Assembly (NCBI GenBank): GCA_902774055.1
Contig: CACYGX010000005.1
Span: 248,001 to 312,000, forward strand
Direction: 5' to 3'
Source of the DNA: an uncultured Bacteroidales bacterium
GTDB lineage: Bacteria > Bacteroidota > Bacteroidia > Bacteroidales > Muribaculaceae
DNA length: 64,000 nt
Made by a program: the position numbers and the translations under genes. The notes under the pieces are model-generated. The model ran no database searches, was not told where the DNA came from, and saw only the letters and a list, made by a program, of their open reading frames with translations. Shown piece by piece: positions 40,449-50,278 of this stretch (its first letter is position 1; every line of letters starts with the position of its first letter).

Positions 40449-41870
40449 CTACAAGTCGATGATGGCGGTGTGGTCATTAATGATCGTCTCGTGCTTGGTG
40501 CCGATATCATTCCGGTCCTCGAGGATACTGCGTAGCACGAGCCTCGCGATGTCATAGATGCGGAGCCTCATCGCCGCCTTGGCCAGGGGCTTAAGGATTC
40601 CCCTGACGGTCTCATTGACCACATTGTCAACGCCCTTGATGAGTTGTTCCACGAGTTTGCGGTTATCGCTACCGCTCTCGTTGCCCTCGGCAAAGCTCAT
40701 ATAGGCTCGGGTGACCGGTTCCTGCAGGTGCTTGAGCAATAAGTCGGCAATGGCTTCGGGGGTGTCGGGTAGATTTACATATCTCATCATGAACGGGTGC
40801 TTGTTGCGATAGTTGTCGATGGCTTGGCTGATTTCAGACCAGTAGCGGTTCAGGACACCGCGGGTGATGGTGGGAATGCTTGCCGAGAACACGTTTCGGG
40901 CATTTTCGCCGAAATCGGGTTGTGAAGGCAGGCTGAACAGCGTGCGCGTGTGCAGTTGCATCTTGCCAGCCGTGGTGTTGCAGGTGGCGACGCGCCACTG
41001 GCAGGGGTAACCCACTGCCGCAGCAGTGGCAATCTCGACCATTTTGCCCTGGTGGTGGCTGATCTGGCAAACGTCACTGATGTGCAGGTGACCGGTGAAG
41101 ATGCCGTGCACACCAGCATCGATCAATCGCTGGCACAGCTGCTTGGCGCCATGTACCATATAGGGCGCTGCCAGCGTCTCCTCCATGTGGAAGTGGGGCA
41201 CCAGGTGATGATGCATCATGGCGATGACGTGTTTGCCGCTGGCGGTGGCACGTTCGGCCTGCTCGACCAGCCATTGCTGGCTAGAAGCATCGAGTGTACC
41301 GCTGGTTTTACAATGGTCCCTAGCATCTCCCCTCGAGACAAAGGTGTTGAACCGATCCATGCAGGCGTCAATGGCCAGGATGGTGAGGCGGTCGCTCACT
41401 TCGCGGCAATAACTCAAGGTGTCAGGATCTCGCAGCGACCGTTCATCATAGCCCATGTTGTGGTAGATGTCGGCAAACTCATTGCGGGTGATGGTGTCGG
41501 TGGGTGTGTCAACGTCCCCGTCATACACCTTGGCATCTGGATTGTTGATGTCGTGATTGCCAGGGACGACAAGTACCTGGATACCAGCATCCACAAGCCG
41601 CTGCAGTTGACAGGCCACTATCTGGTGGCTCAATCGCTCACCGTCCTTGGTGAGGTCACCCGTTACAAGCACCAGTTGGGGCTTGAGTTCCAGGATCTCG
41701 TTAACCAGTGTCTCAAGGATCTCAGGGCTTTCCTTGAGCATCTTGCGGTCGCGGTTCAAGTATTGCTGAAAAGCGTCCCCGTCCTTGATGAGCAATTCGG
41801 GCGCCATCACGTGCAGGTCGCTGATGATAGCGATTTTTACGATTGGGCTGGAGGAAGAAAGGGTATTCAT
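40449..41870 (-). CDS. Calcineurin-like metallophosphoesterase, cytosolic paralogue
   Basis: A 473-residue protein with the metallophosphoesterase signature in order: AIISDLHVMAPE, VLVTGDLTKDGE, VVPGNHDINN, IAMMHHHLVPHF and IFTGHLHISD. The substrate is not evident. The C-terminal 150 residues (from about 320) are helical and shared with the next gene upstream. No signal peptide is visible, unlike that paralogue, so this copy is probably cytosolic. The 35-bp gap to it suggests one operon. Confidence 0.85.
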   Translation of the reverse strand: MNTLSSSSPIVKIAIISDLHVMAPELLIKDGDAFQQYLNRDRKMLKESPEILETLVNEILELKPQLVLVTGDLTKDGERLSHQIVACQLQRLVDAGIQVLVVPGNHDINNPDAKVYDGDVDTPTDTITRNEFADIYHNMGYDERSLRDPDTLSYCREVSDRLTILAIDACMDRFNTFVSRGDARDHCKTSGTLDASSQQWLVEQAERATASGKHVIAMMHHHLVPHFHMEETLAAPYMVHGAKQLCQRLIDAGVHGIFTGHLHISDVCQISHHQGKMVEIATAAAVGYPCQWRVATCNTTAGKMQLHTRTLFSLPSQPDFGENARNVFSASIPTITRGVLNRYWSEISQAIDNYRNKHPFMMRYVNLPDTPEAIADLLLKHLQEPVTRAYMSFAEGNESGSDNRKLVEQLIKGVDNVVNETVRGILKPLAKAAMRLRIYDIARLVLRSILEDRNDIGTKHETIINDHTAIIDL

Positions 41871-41905
41871 TGTTTCTTTTTGTTGTATTTGGCGGGTGAG
41901 TCAAT

Positions 41906-43369
41906 TCACAAGCTGACCTTGAGGTGCAGATCGTTGGAATGGGACTCATCGGGAGCGCCCACGGCGTTGTGGTCCTCAAGAATGCTGCGAACCAGAGGTT
42001 CCAGCTTGGGATAGACATCGTGCTCAAAGAACTCCCACAGGTTATCGGCTTGACTTGGGGCAACTTCTTCTATTATGCCGCGGATGCCTCGCTTGCCCTC
42101 GTTGATGATGTCCTCGATGTCCTTCTCCTGCTCGTTGCCCTCGATGACCGCGAGCATGGAGCGGGAGAGCACTTCGCTCAAGTGGCGCAGCGCCAATTGT
42201 GTGGCCTGCTGGGGGGTCTCGGGCAGATACACCTTACTGCCGTTAGACTCGAGCATGGCCTTGATTTGGCCCATCTGGCCACCCAATTTGTTCCAGGCCT
42301 TGCCCGAAATCATCGCTGCCAAGCCAGGGGTGGAATTAATGATGCGTTGGCGACCCAGTTCTCGCAGGGTGGGGCAGGATGGTGTGGCGTTGAGCCAGCG
42401 GGTGTCGATGTCCAGCATGCTGTGCTTGCTGTCAAGCGCGGCTATACGCAGGGCAAATGGGTAACAGATGCTACTACCCGTAGCCACCTCGACGATGCTG
42501 TCGGTGCGGTTATTATAATATTGTGTAGCGGCATCAGTCACATGCAGGTGGCCAGTGAAAATCGTGTGGATGCCGGCCTGCATGAGTTGATAAGCGATGC
42601 TATTGTGGTCTTGGACGATGTAATTGGCCAGGAAACGCTCCTGCTGGTCAAAGTGGGGCACCAGGTGATGGTGCATCATGGCGATAACCTGCTTGCCCTG
42701 GCTCTTTGCTTTGCTGGCTTGGCCAATAATCCATTGCAGCGTTTCGGGCTTGATGCGTCCACCGTTATAATAGGTGTCAGTGCTGTCCCCACGACTGACA
42801 AGGGTGTTCTTCTCGTCCATGTTGCTGTCGATGCCGATGACGACCACGCCCTTGATGGGTTCGCAACAGTAACTGAGCGATGCGGGGTCGCGTTGGACGC
42901 CCTTGCCGTAGCCATAGTTGCTGTAAATCTGCGCAAACTCGTCACGGGTTACAGTGGCTACAGGCAGGGTTTTGTCGCCCTCAAAGCGGCGGGCGTAGGG
43001 ATTGTTGCAATCGTGGTTCCCAGGAATGACCAGCGGCTGGATGCCGTGTGATGCCATGCGGTCCAGGAATTGCACCATGCGTTCATGACTCGCGCGCTCG
43101 CCGTTATAGGTCAAGTCGCCCGTGAGCAGCACCACACTTGGCTTGATGTCTATAATGCTATCGGTGATGGCTGCCATGATTTCGTCACTCATGGCTACCA
43201 TTTTGGTATCTACACGGTCAACGTTGTCGATGGCAGAGCCTGGCATCACCAGTTCAGGACTGAGCAGATGGGGGTCGCTGATAATAACCATGCGATCGAC
43301 GGCGGTGTGGGCAGTACCTTCAAGTGCGAATAATGTGGATAGTATCATTATTAATAACGTCGTTTTCAT
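41906..43369 (-). CDS. Calcineurin-like metallophosphoesterase, exported paralogue
   Basis: A 487-residue protein with signal peptide MKTTLLIMILSTLFALEGTA. The metal-site motifs are IISDPHLLSPE, VLLTGDLTYNGE, VIPGNHDCNNPY, IAMMHHHLVPHF and IFTGHLHVTD. In the first motif the usual D-x-H is DPH. The protein parallels the downstream cytosolic copy over its whole length, a tandem duplication with changed localisation. Nucleotide, phospholipid or peptidoglycan-related phosphoesters are possible substrates; none can be inferred. Confidence 0.85.
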   Translation of the reverse strand: MKTTLLIMILSTLFALEGTAHTAVDRMVIISDPHLLSPELVMPGSAIDNVDRVDTKMVAMSDEIMAAITDSIIDIKPSVVLLTGDLTYNGERASHERMVQFLDRMASHGIQPLVIPGNHDCNNPYARRFEGDKTLPVATVTRDEFAQIYSNYGYGKGVQRDPASLSYCCEPIKGVVVIGIDSNMDEKNTLVSRGDSTDTYYNGGRIKPETLQWIIGQASKAKSQGKQVIAMMHHHLVPHFDQQERFLANYIVQDHNSIAYQLMQAGIHTIFTGHLHVTDAATQYYNNRTDSIVEVATGSSICYPFALRIAALDSKHSMLDIDTRWLNATPSCPTLRELGRQRIINSTPGLAAMISGKAWNKLGGQMGQIKAMLESNGSKVYLPETPQQATQLALRHLSEVLSRSMLAVIEGNEQEKDIEDIINEGKRGIRGIIEEVAPSQADNLWEFFEHDVYPKLEPLVRSILEDHNAVGAPDESHSNDLHLKVSL

Positions 43370-43390
43370 AATCTTATCCTGCTATTGCAT

Positions 43391-44626
43391 TTATTGTGCC
43401 AACTGATTGATGATGAAGCCCGCGCGCTCCAGATGGCGCCAAAATGCGGGATAAGACTTGTCCACCACGGCGGCATCGGTAACGATGAGTCCTGGGAAAC
43501 GCACCGCCGCTGGGGCAAACGCCATGGCCAGCCGGTGGTCACCATGAGGGTCGATGACAGGAGGCTCTTGAGCGACGGCAACACGCTCGCCATACCATGA
43601 GATGGCATCCTCGCCTTCGATTTTGAGGACGTAACCCAATTTGAGCAATTCGTCACGCAGGGCCTCCACGCGGTTGCTCTCCTTGATGTGTAGCGTTCGC
43701 ACTCCAGTCATGCGGAACGAACGTTCCAGCAAGCACAACAGCACTACCCATGAGGGCACCAGGTCGGGCGTGGCTGCCATGTCGGCAAAACACGAACAGC
43801 AGCAGCCGATGAAATGGCTTGTGTCGAGGGTCGCGCCCTTGGCGTCAAAGTGTGTGTCAATGCCCAATTTCCTGCCCAGTTCCACCAGGTGGGCGTCCCC
43901 TTGGATGCTGTCGGCTGTCAATCTCTCGAGCGATAGCGACGAGTTGGGTATCAAGGCTGCAAGGGCATACCACGGTGCGGCTGCACTCCAGTCGGTCTCG
44001 ACCTGGTAGTCGTTGCCCTTGTAACCATTGCCGATGGTAATGGTTGCTGATGTGATATCGACTTGTGCACCCATGGCTGTCATCACCGCTGCTGTCATGT
44101 GGATATAGGGCATCGAGACGATATTTCCCGTGAGGTGGATTGTGCCGCCACCAATGTCGGGCAGTATCATCATGACGGCTGAAATAAACTGGGAACTGAT
44201 GCCGCCGTCCATTTCCACGTGCCCGCCGACCATTGTCGTGCCCGTGATGCGCAAGGGCGGAAATCCGTCCTCACCCAGGTAGTCGATATGTGCTCCCATC
44301 GACCGCAGGGCATTGACCAACGGGCCGATGGGACGCTGCCGCATACGTTCGATACCGTCAAGGGCCACCACGCGGCCTTCACGAGATGCAAAGTAAGCTG
44401 TCAGGAACCGCATGGCAGTGCCAGCCGCTCCCACGTTGATCTCATCCTTGTCTTGTGACAGGGCATCGACCATGACCCGTGAGTCGTCACACAGGGCTGG
44501 GTTTAGCACCATAGGATCGCCTTGACACAGAGCCGCGATGAGCAGGGCACGGTTTGAGATGCTCTTGGATGCGGGCAGTGGGATGCTTGCACAGGCCTGT
44601 TGTGGTGCGGTGAGTTGCAGGTTCAT
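43391..44626 (-). CDS. aroA: 3-phosphoshikimate 1-carboxyvinyltransferase (EPSP synthase)
   Basis: A 411-residue enzyme of the shikimate pathway that joins phosphoenolpyruvate to shikimate-3-phosphate. Motifs: LPASKSISNRALLIAAL (substrate binding, about 17-33), GAAGTAMRFLTAYFA (about 86-100), IDYLGEDGFPPLRITG and HIKESNRVEALRDEL. It is slightly shorter than E. coli AroA (427), as in other Bacteroidetes. The stop is 21 bp upstream of the exported phosphoesterase gene. Confidence 0.93.
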   Translation of the reverse strand: MNLQLTAPQQACASIPLPASKSISNRALLIAALCQGDPMVLNPALCDDSRVMVDALSQDKDEINVGAAGTAMRFLTAYFASREGRVVALDGIERMRQRPIGPLVNALRSMGAHIDYLGEDGFPPLRITGTTMVGGHVEMDGGISSQFISAVMMILPDIGGGTIHLTGNIVSMPYIHMTAAVMTAMGAQVDITSATITIGNGYKGNDYQVETDWSAAAPWYALAALIPNSSLSLERLTADSIQGDAHLVELGRKLGIDTHFDAKGATLDTSHFIGCCCSCFADMAATPDLVPSWVVLLCLLERSFRMTGVRTLHIKESNRVEALRDELLKLGYVLKIEGEDAISWYGERVAVAQEPPVIDPHGDHRLAMAFAPAAVRFPGLIVTDAAVVDKSYPAFWRHLERAGFIINQLAQ

Positions 44627-44677
44627 TGTTCAGTTATTAGAATCGTTGTTGAGAAACAGCATCTTGTGTCTCGTTAG

Positions 44678-45256
44678 TCATCCCTTTGGGAGATAATCTG
44701 TCATGTCCTCGGTGGGTACTGGTTCAATGAGGTCGCGGTAGAGCTTGAGGGAATCGCTGGGCATTTTCTCGCTCCCCAAGACCAGTGGCATCAGGTCGAG
44801 GGTGAACTCGTAAGGCTTGTTGTTCAACATGTGCTCGGTACCGAAGGTGTCCATGTCGGGATTGAAGGCATAGAGCAGATTTAGACCGATGCTCAAGATG
44901 AACGCATACTTGAACATAAACAGCAGTGAGCCGCCCAGTTTATCAATAAACCCCAGGTTTACTGACCTTAAAGCACCCTTGAACAACCTCATTACCAGCC
45001 TGATGGCTACGAGCACGAGCAGGAAGGTAAATGCCAGCGCTACGGTCTTGACGGTGATGCTCGACAGTGGCCATGAGGCGGCACTGGGCACGATGGCCAG
45101 GAAAAGGTCCCTAGCTGCGTCGCCGCACTTGTAGCACAACACCATCGCCACCACCCACGAGATGAGTGACGACAACTGCCCGATGAGGCCCTTGCGGTAG
45201 CCTAGCACCAGACCGCCCAGCACAATCAGCAGGATGATAGCGTCAACAATGGTCAT
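44678..45256 (-). CDS. CvpA family membrane protein
   Basis: A 192-residue protein with four hydrophobic helices: IILLIVLGGLVLGYRKGLIG, LISWVVAMVLCYKCG, ALAFTFLLVLVAIRLVMRL and LLFMFKYAFILSIGLNLLYA. The glycine-rich G-x-x-x-G-Y-R-x-G start is typical of CvpA. The family is linked to colicin V production and envelope homeostasis, but its biochemical role is unknown. Confidence 0.88.
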   Translation of the reverse strand: MTIVDAIILLIVLGGLVLGYRKGLIGQLSSLISWVVAMVLCYKCGDAARDLFLAIVPSAASWPLSSITVKTVALAFTFLLVLVAIRLVMRLFKGALRSVNLGFIDKLGGSLLFMFKYAFILSIGLNLLYAFNPDMDTFGTEHMLNNKPYEFTLDLMPLVLGSEKMPSDSLKLYRDLIEPVPTEDMTDYLPKG

Positions 45257-45310
45257 ATCGCAATTGTTATTGTTTGTGGAAACGCAAAGTGTTGCGCTCC
45301 AGTGAGTGGA

Positions 45311-46057
45311 TTAATCAGCATTCAGGAGGATCTCATCTAACCATCCATCCTTGTGGAAACGGCACAGGTCCACATAGGAATCGATGCCGGGAATAATCCC
45401 CGATTCGCTATATTGCCAGATGGTGTACTCCCCCTCCCAATTGATTTCGGGTTCGGCGCTGGAATAGCGTCCGATGTACAAATGGTGCTTGTTGAAATGG
45501 GGGGTCAGATTTTTGTTGTAAAACCCCATGGTACTGTAAATCATGGGCTGTACACCATAGTGTCGCTCAACAAGTTCACAGAACTTGTCCACACTGTCGA
45601 TGAGCTGGCTGCGGGACCAGTTGCCGCGCACCTCGACATCGAGCATCGGAATCAGGTCCTGGATGGACTTGAGGGCAAACGAGGAGAAGTTCTCAAACTG
45701 CTCATCGATAGTCGAGGTGGAACTGAGGTAGTGGTAACTGCCCACGAGCAGGCCGTGGCGCCTCGCTTGGGTGATATTGTGGGCGTAGTGGGGCGAACGG
45801 TAGGTGGAACCCTCGGTGGCTTTGATATAGACAAAACGGATGTCCTTGTCGCTGCTCACCTTTTCCCAGTCAATATAGCCCTGATAGCTAGAAATGTCGA
45901 TGCCGTCATACTTGGCCTCGGCATTACGTGGGGCGATGTTGCGGGAGCCTGATTTCTTGTTGATAGCCCCTTGGCAGGCACACAACATGACCATGGCCAC
46001 CATCAGCGCCATTGCTGTCAGCGGTGCTGGATGCTGGCTATGGTGCAGGTTAATCAT
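45311..46057 (-). CDS. GH25 muramidase, lipoprotein
   Basis: A 248-residue lysozyme-like enzyme of glycoside hydrolase family 25. The start at ATG 46057 overlaps the stop of the upstream GH25 gene by 8 bp and gives a lipoprotein signal ending LMVAMVMLCAC. Catalytic-domain motifs: YDGIDISSYQGYIDWEKV, FVYIKATEGSTYRSP, LLVGSYHYLSS, LIPMLDVEVRG and EYTIWQYSESG. The frame is open further upstream inside the neighbouring gene, but that extension has no signal peptide. It would cut peptidoglycan between MurNAc and GlcNAc. Confidence 0.9.
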   Translation of the reverse strand: MINLHHSQHPAPLTAMALMVAMVMLCACQGAINKKSGSRNIAPRNAEAKYDGIDISSYQGYIDWEKVSSDKDIRFVYIKATEGSTYRSPHYAHNITQARRHGLLVGSYHYLSSTSTIDEQFENFSSFALKSIQDLIPMLDVEVRGNWSRSQLIDSVDKFCELVERHYGVQPMIYSTMGFYNKNLTPHFNKHHLYIGRYSSAEPEINWEGEYTIWQYSESGIIPGIDSYVDLCRFHKDGWLDEILLNAD

Positions 46058-47603
46058 TGTCGGCCGAACTCTTATTGGTTTTGCGGCCCTTGTTTTTCGA
46101 GGCGCGGATGCTGTCGTTGCGCTGTGACTGCGACAACTTGGATGATGAGGTCTGCAACAGGCTAGTGGATTTGTTGGACTTGCCTGTTGAACTCTTCTTG
46201 GCTTTCTCCTCACGGGTCTTTTCCTCACGTGCTTTTTTGGCAGCGGCTTTGCGTTTAGCCTTTTCCTCAGCCTCCTTCTTGAGGGCGGCTTCGTGGGCTT
46301 GCTGGCGGGCCTTTTCCTTCTTCAGGCGCTCGGCCTTTTCCTGGGCCTTCTTGGCCTCTTCAGCCTTTTTCTTGGCCTCTTCTTCGGCTAACTTCTTGCT
46401 GCGTTCCTTGGCCTTCTTTTCTTTATCGGCCTGTCGTTGGGCTTCTTCTTGCTGCCGCTTGGAAGGCTTGGGAGCTTCCTTGGCCTTCTGCTCGGTGAGG
46501 TTCACGCTTGTCGGTTTTTCCTTGCGGTCCACAGCGTCGTGCACACTGCTTTTGGGCTTGTGCTTGCTGGGATGATACAGGATGTCATTAATAGAGCAAC
46601 CCTTGTTGAAGCGACTCAGGTCCACCTCTCCCGCGTTACCCTTGACGGCGGGCTTGAAGACACCGCAGTCTGAGAATTGCCACATAATCCATCGGTAGCC
46701 GATATTGGGCTGAATGTTGCTGTATTTGGCGATGAAAAGGGGATAGTCGGCAAATGCGCGACCCAGATGCTTGGTGAAGAACTTCTCACTCGTGTAAATC
46801 AAGGGCTTGCAGCCGTAGTAGTCTTCTACCAGGTCGGCAAACACCTTGAGGCTGTCTCGCAACTGTTGGGAAGACCAGCGTCCTGTAACCTCGATGTCGA
46901 TGACGGGCAACAAGTCTTGCTCCTCGCGGTTGGCTGTGCGGATGAAGTTCTGGAACTGTGTCGTTGCGCTGCTCTTGGTGGACAAGAAGTGGTAACTTCC
47001 CACCTTGAAACCATGCTTGCGGGCGTTGCGGATGTTCTCCTTGTAGCGGGGGTCAACATAGTCGCTGCCCTCGGTCGCCTTGATATAGACAAATTTGATC
47101 TTAGAGTAGTTCTTGAGTTGTGCCCAGTCGATGGTTCCTTGATGTTTCGACACATCAATGCCGTCAAACTGCACCTTCTCGGGGTTGAGGGTCTGTTTGG
47201 GCGGTTTGACGGGGGCTGCCTTGGCTGCTGAGTCCGAGTCCGCTTTAGAAACGGGTTTGTTGGCAGGCTTATTATCCGCAGGCTTAGCGGCAGCTTGCTG
47301 CTGGGCTGCGGGTTTGGCGGGCTGCTGTTGAACTGCAGGCTTAGTGGACTGCTGTTGGGCCGCGGGCTTGGCTTGCGGTTGTTGGGCAGCGGGCTTTTCT
47401 TCTTTCTTGTTGGAGTTCTTGGCGTCTTTCTTGTTGTCCTTGGTCTCGGACTTCTTTTTATCGTCGTTTTTCTTGTCTTTTTCTTTCACACGGGTGCGCG
47501 TGGGCTTGTTGATGTCAGTAGCCTGCTGAGCCACCGCACCATTCGTTGTGAATGTGGCGAGTAAAATGATAATAAATAAATGATATATGATCGTTGGACG
47601 CAT
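46050..47603 (-). CDS. GH25 muramidase with Lys/Glu/Ala-rich tails
   Basis: A 517-residue secreted enzyme. The start at ATG 47603 gives signal peptide MRPTIIYHLFIIILLATFTT. A low-complexity linker follows (Lys/Asp-rich, then repeats of KPAAQQQ). The GH25 domain lies at about 140-335 (FDGIDVSKHQGTIDWAQL, FVYIKATEGSDYVDP, KVGSYHFLSTKS, LLPVIDIEVTG, YRWIMWQFSDCG). A 180-residue highly charged coiled-coil-like tail (EEEAKKKAEEAKKAQEKAE) ends the protein. The gene pair with the lipoprotein GH25 is translationally coupled. The two GH25 domains are clearly paralogous. Confidence 0.9.
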   Translation of the reverse strand: MRPTIIYHLFIIILLATFTTNGAVAQQATDINKPTRTRVKEKDKKNDDKKKSETKDNKKDAKNSNKKEEKPAAQQPQAKPAAQQQSTKPAVQQQPAKPAAQQQAAAKPADNKPANKPVSKADSDSAAKAAPVKPPKQTLNPEKVQFDGIDVSKHQGTIDWAQLKNYSKIKFVYIKATEGSDYVDPRYKENIRNARKHGFKVGSYHFLSTKSSATTQFQNFIRTANREEQDLLPVIDIEVTGRWSSQQLRDSLKVFADLVEDYYGCKPLIYTSEKFFTKHLGRAFADYPLFIAKYSNIQPNIGYRWIMWQFSDCGVFKPAVKGNAGEVDLSRFNKGCSINDILYHPSKHKPKSSVHDAVDRKEKPTSVNLTEQKAKEAPKPSKRQQEEAQRQADKEKKAKERSKKLAEEEAKKKAEEAKKAQEKAERLKKEKARQQAHEAALKKEAEEKAKRKAAAKKAREEKTREEKAKKSSTGKSNKSTSLLQTSSSKLSQSQRNDSIRASKNKGRKTNKSSADND

Positions 47604-47647
47604 AGTCAATATAGTAAATTGGGTGTTCCTTTTGCCGAAGTTGGCCG

Positions 47648-47655
47648 CAAAGTTA
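47648..47655 (-). promoter_or_regulatory. -7 element TAACTTTG for the GH25 operon
   Basis: Exact TAnnTTTG on the minus strand, 44 bp upstream of the GH25 start. Confidence 0.45.
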
Positions 47656-47818
47656 AGAATAAAACCGCGAACGGCCATATTGAAACTATGAAAACTTCTT
47701 AGAAAAAGTGTTAATCCACTATGAGTGTGATGACGCTCAATAGGTGCTCTACAAGCCGCTTTTTCATAAAAAATGCGAAAAACGCAGTCCATTAGTGGCA
47801 TTTGTGAGCAAATATCAT

Positions 47819-47826
47819 TATCTTTG
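47819..47826 (+). promoter_or_regulatory. -7 element TATCTTTG for rnr
   Basis: Exact TAnnTTTG, 40 bp before the rnr ATG; it supports the start at 47867 over earlier codons in frame. Confidence 0.45.
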
Positions 47827-47866
47827 TAGGTTAAACGGTTTGAATTTAAAACAACGATACAAGAAT

Positions 47867-50278
47867 ATGGCAAGAAAAAGCGGACTGCAATCTTTGAGAC
47901 TAGAGCGTCGTGAGTTTCACGATAGGGTCATCAATTTTTTTAATGAGCAAGGCGAGGCTCCGTTCAACTACAAGCAGGTGTCGGCAGCTGTGGGTGCCAA
48001 TACGCCCAAGCGACGCACTGTGATTGTTGAGATACTTGAGCAACTGGCAGTTGACGGTTTCCTGGTCCAGGTGGGCCCAGGAAGTTATAAGGCTGCTAAC
48101 CGCTCGTCGGTGGCCGAGGGTATTTTCATTCGTCGTAGCAACGGCAAGAACAGTGTGGACACTGCCAGCGATGACGGATTGCCCATCATGGTCGCCGAGC
48201 GCAACTCGATGCACGCCCTGAATGGTGACCGTGTGCTGGTGCACATCAGTGCGGCCCGTCATGGCCTGGAGCCCGAGGCCGAAGTGGTCAAAATCCTTGA
48301 ACGCAAGGAGCAGGTCTTTGTAGGAACCCTGCAGGTGCTCAAGTATTTTGCCCAACTGGCGACCGACAGTAAGTTCCTGGCGACCGATATCTTTATCCCG
48401 CTGGACAAACTCGCTGGCGGCAAGACTGGCGACAAGGTGGTTGTCAAGATTGTTGACTGGCCCGAGAGTTCCAACACGCCCATCGGCGAGGTCGTTGACG
48501 TGCTGGGCGTGGCGGGCGAGAACAATGCCGAGATTCATGCCATCCTCGCCGAGTTCGGCTTGCCCTACAAGTATCCCGAGAATGTTACCGAGGCTGCCGA
48601 GGCCCTGGATGCGGGCATCACGCCCGAAGAGATTGCCCGTCGCCGTGACATGCGCGATGTGACCACATTCACCATCGACCCCGCTGACGCCAAGGACTTT
48701 GACGATGCCCTGTCAATAGAGAAACTCAAGAATGGCAATTGGGAAATCGGCGTGCACATCGCCGACGTGAGCCACTATGTGATGCCTGGTTCCATCATCG
48801 ACAAGGAGGCCTATGAACGTGCCACCTCGGTCTATCTGGTGGACCGTACCATCCCCATGCTGCCCGAGAAACTGTGCAACAACATCTGCTCGTTGCGCCC
48901 CGATGAGGACAAACTCACCCACTCGGTGGTCATGGAGATGGATGCCGAGGCCAAGGTGAAGAAATACAAAATCTGCCATACGGTTACCCGCAGTAACAGG
49001 CGCTTCTCCTATGAGGAAGCACAGCAAATCCTGGAAACCGGTAAGGGCGACCTGGCCGACGAACTCGCTGTGCTCAATGACATGGCCAAGAAATTGCGCG
49101 CCCGCCGTTTTGACGAGGGCGGCTCGGTGTCCTTCAACCGCGAAGAGAAGAAATTTGAGATCGACGAGACGGGCAAGCCTACGGCTGTCCATATCCACGT
49201 GGCCCAGGATGCCAACAAACTCATCGAGGAGTTTATGCTCCTTGCCAACTGCAAGGTGGCCGAGCACATCGGCAAGGTAGCCAAGAACAGAACCGCTAAG
49301 GCCTTTGTCTATCGTGTCCACGACCAGCCTGACTTGGACAAGTTGCAGAATTTTGCCGACATTGCCGCTCATTTCGGTTACAAGGTGCGCACCAAGGGCT
49401 CTGGCCGCGACATCAACAAGTCTATCAACAAGATGCTGGAGCAGGCCAAGGGCAAGCCCGAGGAGGAGATGCTCGCCATCCTTGCTATCCGCTCAATGGC
49501 CAAGGCCATCTACAGCGCAACCAACATCGGCCACTATGGCCTGGCGTTTGACTACTATACCCACTTCACCTCGCCCATCCGTCGCTATCCCGACTTGACG
49601 GTACACCGCCTGCTGGACAAGTATGCTGCGGGCGAGAAGAGCGTTGATCCCGTCAAACTCGAGGAGCAGTGCAAGCACATGAGTGCCCAGGAACAGTTGG
49701 CAGCCAATGCCGAGCGTGCCTCCATTAAATACAAGGAGGTTGAGTACATGGGCCAGCGCTTGGGTGGCGTTTTCACGGGTCACGTTTCTGGTGTGACCGA
49801 GTGGGGTCTGTATGTCGAACTTGACGAGACCCATTGCGAGGGTTTGGTGGGCATCCGTGGCCTGGACGATGACTTCTATGAGTTCGATGAGAAGAATTAC
49901 TGCATTCGCGGTCGCCGTCGTGGCAAGGTTTATCGATTGGGCGATCCCATATCCATCCAGGTGGCACGAGCCGACCTGATTAAAAAGCAGTTGGACTTCG
50001 TTCTTGTGGACAAGGAAAATCCTGCCAACACTCACCGCATTGACCGTGAGCCCATTACCGAGCAGAACAGTCGCAGCGTGGGTGGCCGCCTCTCGCGAGA
50101 CGAGCGTCAGCGCTTGCAATATGAGGGCGGTAGCGCATCGCGTCGGCAGCAGCGCGGCAGTCGTGGTAACTCTACACGCCGTCAGGTGCAGGAAGCAAGA
50201 AACTCCAGTAAATCCGGCAGGCCCGGTTCTTCGAGAAAATCTGGCCGCTCGGGCAAACCCCGTGGCCGCAAGAGATGA
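47867..50278 (+). CDS. rnr: Ribonuclease R
   Basis: An 803-residue 3'-5' exoribonuclease (RNB/RNase II superfamily). The N-terminal HTH-like region has FFNEQGEAPFNYKQVSAAVG and cold-shock domains follow. The RNB catalytic domain has the aspartate cluster FTIDPADAKDFDDALS (about 265-280) and IADVSHYVMPGSIIDKEAYE, and ends with FTSPIRRYPDLTVHRLLDKY. An S1 domain (FTGHVSGVTEWGLYVELDE) and a basic Arg/Ser-rich tail close the protein. It degrades structured RNA. The upstream frame is open to 47744, but the -7 element lies within that stretch. The stop overlaps mtaB by 4 bp. Confidence 0.94.
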   Translation: MARKSGLQSLRLERREFHDRVINFFNEQGEAPFNYKQVSAAVGANTPKRRTVIVEILEQLAVDGFLVQVGPGSYKAANRSSVAEGIFIRRSNGKNSVDTASDDGLPIMVAERNSMHALNGDRVLVHISAARHGLEPEAEVVKILERKEQVFVGTLQVLKYFAQLATDSKFLATDIFIPLDKLAGGKTGDKVVVKIVDWPESSNTPIGEVVDVLGVAGENNAEIHAILAEFGLPYKYPENVTEAAEALDAGITPEEIARRRDMRDVTTFTIDPADAKDFDDALSIEKLKNGNWEIGVHIADVSHYVMPGSIIDKEAYERATSVYLVDRTIPMLPEKLCNNICSLRPDEDKLTHSVVMEMDAEAKVKKYKICHTVTRSNRRFSYEEAQQILETGKGDLADELAVLNDMAKKLRARRFDEGGSVSFNREEKKFEIDETGKPTAVHIHVAQDANKLIEEFMLLANCKVAEHIGKVAKNRTAKAFVYRVHDQPDLDKLQNFADIAAHFGYKVRTKGSGRDINKSINKMLEQAKGKPEEEMLAILAIRSMAKAIYSATNIGHYGLAFDYYTHFTSPIRRYPDLTVHRLLDKYAAGEKSVDPVKLEEQCKHMSAQEQLAANAERASIKYKEVEYMGQRLGGVFTGHVSGVTEWGLYVELDETHCEGLVGIRGLDDDFYEFDEKNYCIRGRRRGKVYRLGDPISIQVARADLIKKQLDFVLVDKENPANTHRIDREPITEQNSRSVGGRLSRDERQRLQYEGGSASRRQQRGSRGNSTRRQVQEARNSSKSGRPGSSRKSGRSGKPRGRKR

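Noticed and set aside
41924-43051. 375-codon plus-strand frame opposite the exported phosphoesterase
   Set aside because: Shadow of a gene with intact metal-binding motifs and signal peptide.
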